A DNA stretch of 8,726 bases from an uncultured bacterium. Lineage in GTDB: Bacteria > Bacteroidota > Bacteroidia > Bacteroidales > CAIWKO01. Location of the stretch: positions 1 through 8,726 of the forward strand of contig CAIWVT010000211.1 in NCBI GenBank assembly GCA_903916135.1. Direction: 5' to 3'. Position numbers and translations under genes: made by a program. Positions 1 to 5,857 of this stretch are shown here, one piece after another. Position 1 is the first letter of the stretch. Each line of letters begins with the position of its first letter. Under the pieces are notes generated by a model that searched no databases, was not told the origin of the DNA, and saw only the letters and a program-made list of their open reading frames with translations.

Positions 1-361
1 CTGTTTGGTTGTGAGCCGTGCCGCTGCTAACATCAAATCCCAAAGCTGCCCACATATCGGGGTTGTTCGGAAAAGCTAACATCACTATTTTTGCTGCCTC
101 ATTATATTTTACAACGCCATTATCATTAGCTTGATGCATTGTTGTAGTGGCAGTTTCGGCATCGTCGTGTGCTTTTTTGTTGTTCACCACCGAGCTGTTG
201 ATGGTGCCGCTAAAGGGTAGCAAAGCAACGCCTGCATTTTTAACAGTTAAATTTTCGCTGTTGCTCATCAATGTGGCGACGGCACCAATCTGAATGCTGT
301 TATCTTTCGGAGCATCCTTTGATTTTAATGTTATGATTGTTTGTTCTTTTATTGAACTCAT
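1..361 (-). CDS. Hypothetical protein, N-terminal part (gene runs off the left edge)
   Basis: An open frame begins with ATG at 361 and stays open for 120 codons to the window edge. The protein starts MSSIKEQTIITLKSKDAPKD and later reads AAKIVMLAFPNNPDMWAALG. It has no signal peptide, membrane segment or motif that I can place in a family. Residues 1-60 are rich in small polar residues and the later part (about 75-110) looks like a compact folded domain. The start is chosen because the region just upstream is very AT-rich with stops, and the ATG at 380 is out of frame. No clear Shine-Dalgarno sequence is present, as is usual in Bacteroidota. The gene points the same way as the recN operon but is separated from it by 1.35 kb of repeats, so it is probably transcribed separately. 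That it is a gene is fairly sure; its function is unknown. Confidence 0.6.
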   Translation of the reverse strand, partial: MSSIKEQTIITLKSKDAPKDNSIQIGAVATLMSNSENLTVKNAGVALLPFSGTINSSVVNNKKAHDDAETATTTMHQANDNGVVKYNEAAKIVMLAFPNNPDMWAALGFDVSSGTAHNQT

Positions 362-536
362 AATTGTATTTTTTTTTCATTTAATTTATATTTTTCTTTG
401 TGTATCCATACATTTTTTGATTTCAAACCCTATAATTATATGTTTAAAGAACTATCAAATAAATATGAATTGTTTAATTTTAAGGTTTGGAGATGCGATA
501 CTCCTTTAGTCAAGGGTAGGCAGCCGTGAAGTTAAA
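362..536. other. AT-rich intergenic leader of the left-edge gene
   Basis: This stretch upstream of the minus-strand gene at 361 is very AT-rich, with long T runs on the plus strand. It probably holds the promoter and 5' leader of that gene. I find no perfect TAnnTTTG core on the minus strand; the closest are TTTATTTG and TAGGGTTTG, both imperfect. The 71-codon plus-strand frame across 294-509 is an artefact of T-rich DNA (its product is almost all I, L, F, V) and is not annotated. Confidence 0.35.
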
Positions 537-1163
537 ATGGAGTGCATAACACCTAAGCATTTGTTTCGACAAGATAATTGTTTTATTTATATAGATAAAA
601 ATATCTTTGGAGAAGGCAAACCAATCAATTTTGAAGTTGGAAGAGTCGCTGCACCTGCTTGAATGATGACCGCCCAAGTTGGAATGGTCACTGCCCAAGT
701 TGGAATGGTGACTGCCCAAGTTGGAATGGTGACCGCCCAAGTTGGAATGGTGACTGCCCAAGTTGGAATGGTGACCGCCCAAGTTGGAATGGTGACCGCC
801 CAAGTTGGAATGATGACCGCCCAAGTTGGAATGGTGACCGCCCAAGCATGAATAGTGACTGCCCAAGCTTGAATGGTGACTGCCCAAGCTTGAATGGTGA
901 CTGCCCAAGCTGTAAAAATAGGGTATAACACGCGAAATATCGCAGGAATAACTGATAAAAGTGCTATATAAGATGATGGATTCGGTAGGAGAAATACGAT
1001 TTGATGCCTTCTGGTTACTCGCCTTGTGATGAAAGCTGTGGCAACATAAAACTTCGGATAAATTCGTAAAACTATATGAGGTAAGATTACTATAAAAGTG
1101 TTTCACTCCATCATTTTTAATGGAATCAAGAGCACCACAATTACTATGAAACTTACTGATCAT
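510..1163 (-). CDS. Doubtful 217-codon ORF spanning the 21-bp repeat array
   Basis: An ATG at 1163 opens 217 codons with no stop. The first ~85 residues (MISKFHSNCGALDSIKND...) are rich in Ser, His, Asn and Cys. Then come twelve 7-residue repeats of the type LGGHHSN, and a tail of about 50 residues ending HFNFTAAYP. No domain, signal peptide or ribosome binding site is visible. The composition is odd for a bacterial protein, and a second minus-strand frame (590-1102, repeats read TWAVTIP) is also open for 171 codons but has no ATG; its first usable start would be a GTG at 931. These two frames cannot both be shown real from sequence alone. I keep the entry because 130-odd codons outside the repeats stay open in AT-rich DNA, which is more than I would expect by chance. 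Treat it as unproven. Confidence 0.2.
   Translation of the reverse strand: MISKFHSNCGALDSIKNDGVKHFYSNLTSYSFTNLSEVLCCHSFHHKASNQKASNRISPTESIILYSTFISYSCDISRVIPYFYSLGSHHSSLGSHHSSLGSHYSCLGGHHSNLGGHHSNLGGHHSNLGGHHSNLGSHHSNLGGHHSNLGSHHSNLGSDHSNLGGHHSSRCSDSSNFKIDWFAFSKDIFIYINKTIILSKQMLRCYALHFNFTAAYP
537..662 (+). CDS. Possible 41-codon small ORF running into the 21-bp array
   Basis: A plus-strand frame starts with ATG at 537 (MECITPKHLF...) and ends ...FEVGRVAAPA at a TGA at 660-662. The frame is also open upstream back to a TAG at 507. The last residues VGRVAAP are encoded by 636-656, which aligns with the following 21-bp units, read VGMVTAQ in the same frame. This suggests that the array expanded from, or into, the end of this frame. 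It has a mixed, protein-like amino-acid composition but no recognisable family and no obvious ribosome binding site. The opposite strand is open here as well, so coding status is uncertain. It could be a short real peptide, the remnant of a longer gene, or chance. Confidence 0.2.
   Translation: MECITPKHLFRQDNCFIYIDKNIFGEGKPINFEVGRVAAPA
636..908. repeat. Tandem array: 12 units of 21 bp plus one decayed unit
   Basis: Twelve head-to-tail 21-bp units fill 657-908 with no insertion or deletion. On the plus strand a typical unit begins GTTGGAATG and ends GCCCAA. A thirteenth, clearly diverged copy (starts GTTGGAAG) precedes them at 636-656, and a 3-base partial (GCT) follows. Differences fall at only seven unit positions (2, 3, 4, 9, 10, 12, 15). 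The central units 3-9 are almost identical, whereas the outer units 1, 10, 11 and 12 share GCNTGA at their start in place of GTTGGA, the usual pattern of a minisatellite that homogenises in the middle. Unit length is seven codons, so several frames are open across the array (VGMVTAQ and WNGDRPS on plus; LGGHHSN and TWAVTIP on minus). There are no spacers, so this is not CRISPR. Confidence 0.95.
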
Positions 1164-1340
1164 GAGTTGTTAGATTACATTTTTACTACACCATTTTTCT
1201 CACTGAAATATTTTGCAAATATACTACAGAAAATGATAGATGCAAGCATTTTCTTAAAAAAAGTTGAAAAGAAAAGAATAATGATGAATGAAAGGAAGTA
1301 AACACGGGGGTTTCGGGAAGAAAAACATCTAAATAATTAT
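909..1340. other. Right flank of the 21-bp array, no confident gene
   Basis: Between the array and the palindrome cluster I see no recognisable gene. On the plus strand the array frame (VGMVTAQ) continues for about 20 codons (KIGYNTRNIAGITDKSAI) to a TAA at 969-971. On the minus strand two frames stay open to 1163 and 1102. The pattern could be the flank of a decayed gene. A very short plus-strand frame at 1146-1301 is listed separately. Confidence 0.4.
1146..1301 (+). CDS. Possible 51-codon ORF, doubtful
   Basis: ATG at 1146 opens 51 codons (MKLTDHELLDYIFTTPFFS...) ending in a lysine- and arginine-rich tail before TAA at 1299-1301. The frame is open further upstream, to an ATG at 1098. The middle is hydrophobic/aromatic and the C-terminus basic. 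There is no ribosome binding site, no family resemblance that I recognise, and no neighbouring plus-strand gene. It overlaps the start of the doubtful minus-strand ORF. It is recorded only as a candidate. Confidence 0.12.
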   Translation: MKLTDHELLDYIFTTPFFSLKYFANILQKMIDASIFLKKVEKKRIMMNERK

Positions 1341-1404
1341 GCAATGATATAATTATACAATGATATAATTATGCAATGATGCAATTATATAATGATAGAA
1401 TAAT
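1341..1404. repeat. AT-rich 16-bp direct repeats (about four units)
   Basis: Units of 16 bp lie head to tail at 1341, 1357, 1373 and 1389. The first two are GCAATGATATAATTAT and the same with A as first base; the next two are progressively diverged. Related words (GCAATGATGCAACC, TGATATAATGATAGAAT) recur between the palindromes downstream, for example at 1511-1527, 1561-1577 and 1585-1601. This shows that the AT repeats and the palindromes have been duplicated together. Confidence 0.8.
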
Positions 1405-1422
1405 ATAATTATGCAATGATGC

Positions 1423-1697
1423 AACCTGTCCCGCACACGGAGTGTCGGGATGATGCAACCTGTCCCGCACATGTGCCTGTCCCGCACATGGAATGTCGGG
1501 AATGTCGGGATGATATAATGATAGAATTATACAACCTGTCCCGCACATGTAATGTCGGGATGATATAATGATAGAATGGTGGAATGATATAATGATAGAA
1601 TTATGCAATGATGCAACCTGTCCTGCACTTGTAATGTCGGGATGACCATGAATGACTAAATGACCTAACCTGTCCCGCACACAAAGTGCCGGGATGA
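1423..1697. repeat. Cluster of REP-like imperfect palindromes
   Basis: At least five copies of a hairpin-forming sequence of about 30 bp occur here. The core is 20 nt: left arm CCCGCACA, a loop of about 3-5 nt, right arm TGTCGGG. The arms pair as CCCG/CGGG plus ACA/TGT with one bulged C. Cores lie at 1430-1449, 1481-1500, 1540-1559, 1622-1641 and 1674-1693, and an extra left arm with an extra right arm is nested around the second copy (1459-1509). Copies share flanks: AACCTGT before and ATGA after. GC-rich palindromes set in AT-rich DNA beyond the end of an operon resemble repetitive extragenic palindromes (REPs). The 117-codon minus-strand frame across 1369-1722 is only a translation of these repeats. 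Hairpin pairing is seen directly; the REP assignment is inference. Confidence 0.8.
1674..1693 (-). terminator. Possible 3'-end hairpin of the bamD-recN operon
   Basis: This is the palindrome copy nearest recN, starting about 18 bp past the recN stop in the direction of transcription. On the minus strand it reads CCCGGCAC, a short loop, GTGCGGG, which could fold in the mRNA. No run of U follows, so it is not a standard intrinsic terminator. It could block 3' exonucleases or cooperate with Rho. In this copy the right arm has GTGC where the others have TGT, so the bulged base is on the other side. Confidence 0.3.
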
Positions 1698-1711
1698 CAA
1701 TAAATGCCCCC

Positions 1712-3367
1712 CTAATGACCAAGCAATTCCCTTGCCGTAACCAACGAAGCCTCAGTGATATTGTTTCCGCTCAGCATTTCGGCGATGGCTTCTACCCTAC
1801 TCTGCGCTTCGAGGGTTCTAATCTTCACGTAAGTGGAATGTTTATCGCTAACTTTATACACCTGAAAGTGTGTAGTGCCTTTGGCGGCAATTTGGGGCAA
1901 ATGCGTGATGGCTATCACCTGCATACCCTCAGATAGTTTCTTCATTATCAAACCCGTTTGTGAAGCCACTTCGCCCGATACGCCTGAATCAATTTCATCG
2001 AAAATGATGGTGGGCAACAACTTCTTTTCGGAAATCAGCGACTTGAACGCCAACATCAATCGCGACAATTCGCCGCCCGATGCTACTTTATCTATGGCTT
2101 TCATCTCCGAACCTTTGTTAGCCGAAAACGTGAACACGATGTCGTCCAGCCCATGTTCTTTCATCACCACAGAGCGATTATTTTCGGTTTTTACCCGCAC
2201 ATTGGGCATCCCCAACTTGATTAATATCTGCACTGCTTTTTGTTCAATCTCTGCAAAAACCTTCTTGCGTTTCAGCGAAAGCGTCTCTGCCGCAGTCAAC
2301 AAATCTTTTTCCTTGACTTGAATAGCGGTTTCCAAAGTCTTTATTTTTGTCTCCAAAGAAGCACTATCTTGTATCTTATTGTCCAAATCATTGCGGATGT
2401 CCATCAGTTCTTTCACCGTGCTGACGCGATGTTTTTGCTGCAAACGATACAGTTCGTTCAAACGCAAATTGATGTGTTCGCTACGTTCAGGGTTAAACAA
2501 AGTGCGTTCCTCAATGCGTTCCAACTCGGCGGTAATATCTTTCAATTCAATGTTGAGAGAATGGAGACGTTGTGCGTTTTCTTCAAGGTCTTTATCAAAA
2601 GCGGCGATTTGTGTAAGTTGATTATGGATAGATACTGCCTGTTGTAAGATGTTGTTTTCCGCATGGTTCAGTGCATAGAGTGCTTTGTTGAGTGTTGATT
2701 TAATCAACTCCACATGATTCAACAAATCAAGCTCCTGTTCCAAATCGGTCTGCTCATTTTCTATCAAATTCGCGGTTTCAAGTTCCGTATATAAAAAGGT
2801 ATAATAATCATTGTCGGCTTTAGCTTTCGCTTCGGTTTCCTTCAAGTGCTGCAACTCCTTTTTTTGCTCGCGCAGATGAATGAATTTGCTCTTATATGCC
2901 TTCACCTCATCCAAAATCCCTGCATAACTGTCAATCACATACAATTGAAATTCCGTTTCGTTAATTTGCAGCGTCTTGTGTTGCGAATGAATATCAATCA
3001 ACTTATCGCCCAATTCCTTCAATTGCGACACGTTCACAGGGGTATCATTGATAAATGCACGCGACTTGCCTTCAGGATTAATTTCTCTACGAATCAACAG
3101 CGTCGCATCAAAATCAAGTTCGTTTCGTTTAAAGAACTCCGTAAGATGGTAATTCGCTATATCAAAACAAGCTTCAATGACGCACTTCTTTGATTTGTCA
3201 AGGAGCACTTGGGCATCGGCACGTTGACCAATAATGAGTGAAAGGGCATCTAAAATGATGGATTTGCCCGCACCGGTTTCGCCGGTAATGGTGGTAAATC
3301 CTGCCGAAATGTCTATTTCAAGCGCATCAATTAAAGCATAATTGCGGATTGAAAGACTTTTGAGCAT
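1712..3367 (-). CDS. recN: DNA repair protein RecN
   Basis: RecN is an SMC-like ATPase that acts early in repair of DNA double-strand breaks, promoting cohesion and pairing of DNA together with RecA. The 551-residue length matches the family (E. coli about 553). The N-terminal half-domain carries Walker A GETGAGKS at residues 29-36 and the RecN-typical DIHSQH at 125-130. Residues about 155-370 are long charged helices (coiled coil). The C-terminal half-domain has the signature ASGGELSR at 429-436, Walker B TIIFDEID at 453-460 and the H-loop region THLPQIAA at 488-495. All ATPase motifs are intact. The ATG at 3367 gives the usual start MLKSLSIRNYALID, 12 bp after the preceding gene, so it is likely the last gene of the operon. 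The stop is TAG at 1712-1714. Identification is firm. Confidence 0.97.
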   Translation of the reverse strand: MLKSLSIRNYALIDALEIDISAGFTTITGETGAGKSIILDALSLIIGQRADAQVLLDKSKKCVIEACFDIANYHLTEFFKRNELDFDATLLIRREINPEGKSRAFINDTPVNVSQLKELGDKLIDIHSQHKTLQINETEFQLYVIDSYAGILDEVKAYKSKFIHLREQKKELQHLKETEAKAKADNDYYTFLYTELETANLIENEQTDLEQELDLLNHVELIKSTLNKALYALNHAENNILQQAVSIHNQLTQIAAFDKDLEENAQRLHSLNIELKDITAELERIEERTLFNPERSEHINLRLNELYRLQQKHRVSTVKELMDIRNDLDNKIQDSASLETKIKTLETAIQVKEKDLLTAAETLSLKRKKVFAEIEQKAVQILIKLGMPNVRVKTENNRSVVMKEHGLDDIVFTFSANKGSEMKAIDKVASGGELSRLMLAFKSLISEKKLLPTIIFDEIDSGVSGEVASQTGLIMKKLSEGMQVIAITHLPQIAAKGTTHFQVYKVSDKHSTYVKIRTLEAQSRVEAIAEMLSGNNITEASLVTARELLGH

Positions 3368-3379
3368 AATGACAGAAAT

Positions 3380-4285
3380 TTACTTTGCGTTCAGAATTTT
3401 AGTGTTGAAATCGTTGGAATGTGCAGGCTCTATATCTTTCAACATATTCACCACACGTGGTCTGTCGGATATGGGAGCTTGCGAAAAGACATTGATGATT
3501 TCGTCGCGTTTGGTATCCATAAATATAGTAACCAAATACAAGCTTGGAGTTTGTTTTGCCACATATTGCAGTTTTTCTATGCCGGTGGTTATCGCAGCTC
3601 TACCCTGCATCAAATCATCTTTCAACACATCAAAACCCTTCAAATGGTAATAATACATACATTCGCGTATGCCGCCATAAGAATCGTTTAATAAGTTCTC
3701 GACAAGCCAGTAGCGATTCTTCTTACTTTCAAAAGACTTCCAACCTTTTTCGCCACCATTCTGCGATAGATTCACCAAGTTCTGAGCTTTAGTATAAAAC
3801 TGCGAACCCCCTTTGAGCGAAAACGAATCGAAATCCATGCCGATGATGATATAGGCATAATATGCCAAAACGGCAGTCAGATTCGAGTAGATATTGTTAT
3901 CATCATATTCCAACGCTTGTTTTTGAATATATTTAAAAGAAAGGTCTTTGTCAATCAGATTAATCAAGGGCGAGAAATAAGATGTACCAAACACCGGACG
4001 ACGCGACTGCACCTGTATGGTTCCTTTGAATTCCTGATCCGAAACCCGTTCGGTGATGTTGATAAATATATTACAATCAATTTTTTCTTCCGTGCTATAG
4101 GTATAATTGGTCCATTTGCGGGTGTTCAAAAATTCCTTTATAGCCGTTTGTAAATCTTCATAAATTGACTTATCGCTTCCGCTGATTTGTGATGAATTAA
4201 CCGATACCGTACACAATAACTCCTGTGCATGAGTATGTAGGGTAGTTACAAGAATAACAATTAATGCAAAGAATACCTTTTTCAT
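3380..4285 (-). CDS. porD: DUF4835 family secreted protein (PorD-type, type IX secretion)
   Basis: This is a 301-residue exported protein. A signal peptide covers residues 1-20 (MKKVFFALIVILVTTLHTHA) with likely cleavage before Gln21; there is no lipobox cysteine, so it is probably periplasmic. Stretches that I associate with DUF4835 are RRPVFGTSYFSPLIN (95-109), GMDFDSFSLKGG (149-160), RYWLVENLLN (191-200) and YYHLKGFDVL (212-221). The family is restricted to Bacteroidota and is annotated in current resources as PorD of the type IX secretion system, but its molecular role is not clear to me, so the gene symbol is tentative. The gene starts 3 bp after the coaBC stop and ends 12 bp before recN, a context typical of this family. 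If the PorD name is right, the organism probably secretes proteins by type IX and may glide or export enzymes. Confidence 0.85.
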   Translation of the reverse strand: MKKVFFALIVILVTTLHTHAQELLCTVSVNSSQISGSDKSIYEDLQTAIKEFLNTRKWTNYTYSTEEKIDCNIFINITERVSDQEFKGTIQVQSRRPVFGTSYFSPLINLIDKDLSFKYIQKQALEYDDNNIYSNLTAVLAYYAYIIIGMDFDSFSLKGGSQFYTKAQNLVNLSQNGGEKGWKSFESKKNRYWLVENLLNDSYGGIRECMYYYHLKGFDVLKDDLMQGRAAITTGIEKLQYVAKQTPSLYLVTIFMDTKRDEIINVFSQAPISDRPRVVNMLKDIEPAHSNDFNTKILNAK

Positions 4286-4288
4286 ATC

Positions 4289-5491
4289 TTATTTTTTATA
4301 GGTAGCAACAATTTCATTGACAATATCAACGGCTACTTTACTTTTAGGTTTCAAATCAAAAACTTTCATAGCATAGTCCTTGTTGATGATGGTGATTTTA
4401 TTCGTAAAGTGTTTAAATCCGGCTCCTTTATCGCTCAAAGAATTAAGAACGATGAAATCGAGGTTTTTATTTTTCACTTTCAATTTAGCATTTTTCAATT
4501 CGTTGTCGGTTTCCAAAGCGAAACCTACTAACATTTGGTCGCTACGTTTCCTTTTGCCCAATTCCGCAAGAATATCGGGGGTCTTCACGAATTTAATAGA
4601 GATTTTTTCCGGTTGTTTCTTTAGTTTCTTGGCAGCAATCACTTCCGATGTGTAGTCAGCAACTGCGGCAGCCATAATTGTGATATCATTATGCTCGAAA
4701 TGTCCCAAGCAGGCGGCTTTCATTTGTTCGGCAGTAACCACATTAATTCGCAGTATATTTGGCATCGTAACAGTGAAACTTACAGGACCAGCAATGAGTG
4801 TAACCAAGGCTCCCCGCTCTGCACAATTTTTAGCAAGTTCAAATCCCATCAAGCCGGACGAATGATTACTAATGTATCGAACAGGGTCTATGCTTTCTTG
4901 AGTGGGACCCGCCGTAATAAGTACTTTTCTATCCTTTAAATCCTGTCCCCTATTTAAGTATTCTGATAAAATTTCGGCGATTTTCGCAGGTTCTTCCATC
5001 CTACCATCGCCCACGGTGCCACAAGCCAAATCTCCATAGCCCGGAGCAATAAAAGCAATTCCGCTTGCTTCCAGATATTTCATGTTCTTTTGAACAGGAA
5101 AACTCTTATACATCCCCGTATTCATGGCAGGAGCAATAAATACTTTCTTAGTGAAAGCCAACAGCAAAGTGGAAAGAACATTGTCGGCAATGCCATTGGC
5201 ATATTTCCCAATGATATTAGCACTTGCAGGAGCAACTATGAGCACATCGCCCCATTCTGCCATGCTGATATGTTCGGTGGAATAATCATTGTCTTTATCG
5301 AAAACATCGTAATACAATTTGTTTTTCGAAAGAGTTTCTAAGGTAATCTTAGTAACAAATTCCAAGGCATTTTTAGTAGCCACTATCTTCACCTCCGCTC
5401 CTTCTTTAATCAAAGAACGAATCAGGATGGGTATTTTGTAGGCTGCAATACTCCCAGTTATCCCAATAATGATTTTCTTGCCTTTAAGCAT
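4289..5491 (-). CDS. coaBC: Bifunctional phosphopantothenoylcysteine decarboxylase / phosphopantothenate-cysteine ligase
   Basis: CoaBC (Dfp) carries out two steps of coenzyme A synthesis in the cytoplasm: CTP-dependent joining of 4'-phosphopantothenate to cysteine, then FMN-dependent decarboxylation to 4'-phosphopantetheine. Numbered from the ATG at 5491 (400 residues; E. coli 406), the N-terminal CoaC domain shows GITGSIAAYK (10-19), the active-site His in STEHIS (His74), PASANIIGK, PAMN (Asn124) and the lid CGTVGDGRM (Cys157). The CoaB domain follows with ITAGPTQESIDPVRYISNHS (192-211), AAAVADY (274-280), a KKLKK cluster (288-292) and VGFALET (322-328). Both active sites look complete. An in-frame GTG at 5497 would add two residues; I prefer the ATG because MLKGKK matches the usual family start. 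The spacing to rpoZ is 9 bp and to the next gene 3 bp, so co-transcription is very likely. Confidence 0.97.
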   Translation of the reverse strand: MLKGKKIIIGITGSIAAYKIPILIRSLIKEGAEVKIVATKNALEFVTKITLETLSKNKLYYDVFDKDNDYSTEHISMAEWGDVLIVAPASANIIGKYANGIADNVLSTLLLAFTKKVFIAPAMNTGMYKSFPVQKNMKYLEASGIAFIAPGYGDLACGTVGDGRMEEPAKIAEILSEYLNRGQDLKDRKVLITAGPTQESIDPVRYISNHSSGLMGFELAKNCAERGALVTLIAGPVSFTVTMPNILRINVVTAEQMKAACLGHFEHNDITIMAAAVADYTSEVIAAKKLKKQPEKISIKFVKTPDILAELGKRKRSDQMLVGFALETDNELKNAKLKVKNKNLDFIVLNSLSDKGAGFKHFTNKITIINKDYAMKVFDLKPKSKVAVDIVNEIVATYKK

Positions 5492-5500
5492 ATCCACAAA

Positions 5501-5836
5501 TTAAAAGTCCATAGGGTTTTCTTTAGCAGGATTGTGGAAATACAATTTTCCTGTCAGATATTCTTGTATTGCCATCAAAGTTGCCTTTGGTAAGCGTTCG
5601 TAATATTTTGCAATTTCGATTTGTTCACGATTTTCAAAGATTTCTTCTAAGTTGTCGGCAGGGACACCAAATTCTTCTGTTTTTGATGCCAACTCTTCTT
5701 TCAATTCTGTCGAAATCTTATTTGCACGATTCGATAAAATCACAAGTGTTTCATAAATGTTTCCGGTGCCTTTTCTGAAATCACTGATGTTTCGTGTAAT
5801 TGCAAGTGTTCCGGTCTTAATTTTCTTATTATCCAT
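5501..5836 (-). CDS. rpoZ: DNA-directed RNA polymerase omega subunit (Bacteroidota Rpb6-like type)
   Basis: This is a 111-residue protein of the omega/Rpb6 family, which helps fold and stabilise the beta' subunit in RNA polymerase. The key segment is TGNIYETLVILSNRANKIS at residues 24-42, followed by a charged helix (KEELASKTEEF) and the phylum-typical tail DNLEEIFENREQIEIAKYYE (61-80) and LPKATLMAIQEYL. Omega proteins of this phylum are diverged from E. coli RpoZ and are sometimes annotated simply as Rpb6-domain or hypothetical proteins. The gene begins 21 bp after bamD and ends 9 bp before coaBC. No Shine-Dalgarno sequence is visible. Association of omega with coaBC is also common in other phyla, which supports the call. 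Confidence 0.92.
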   Translation of the reverse strand: MDNKKIKTGTLAITRNISDFRKGTGNIYETLVILSNRANKISTELKEELASKTEEFGVPADNLEEIFENREQIEIAKYYERLPKATLMAIQEYLTGKLYFHNPAKENPMDF

Positions 5837-5857
5837 TTCAGCTTTATTGGTTTTGAT

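Noticed and set aside
294..509. 71-codon plus-strand hydrophobic ORF
   Set aside because: It arises from T-rich DNA opposite the start and leader of the left-edge gene, and its composition is almost all I, L, F and V.
484..510. Terminator or palindrome around GGAGATGCGATACTCC
   Set aside because: Only four base pairs (GGAG/CTCC) can form and the interior does not pair, so it is not a convincing hairpin.
660..893. Recoded TGA (as Gly or Trp) joining the plus-strand frame through the array
   Set aside because: The sulfatase gene in this window ends with TGA at a sensible C-terminus, and all solid genes use ordinary Gly and Trp codons, so the standard code applies.
636..908. CRISPR array
   Set aside because: The 21-bp units are directly adjacent with no unique spacers, the unit is too short, and no cas gene is present.
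1369..1722. 117-codon minus-strand ORF beyond recN
   Set aside because: It is only a translation of the palindromes and AT-rich repeats (recurring CAGQ, VRDRL, LHN, SIIIS) and overlaps the end of recN; no independent coding signal.
5492..5497. GTG at 5497 as the coaBC start
   Set aside because: It would add only two residues; the ATG at 5491 gives the usual family N-terminus MLKGKK and a normal 9-bp spacing to rpoZ.
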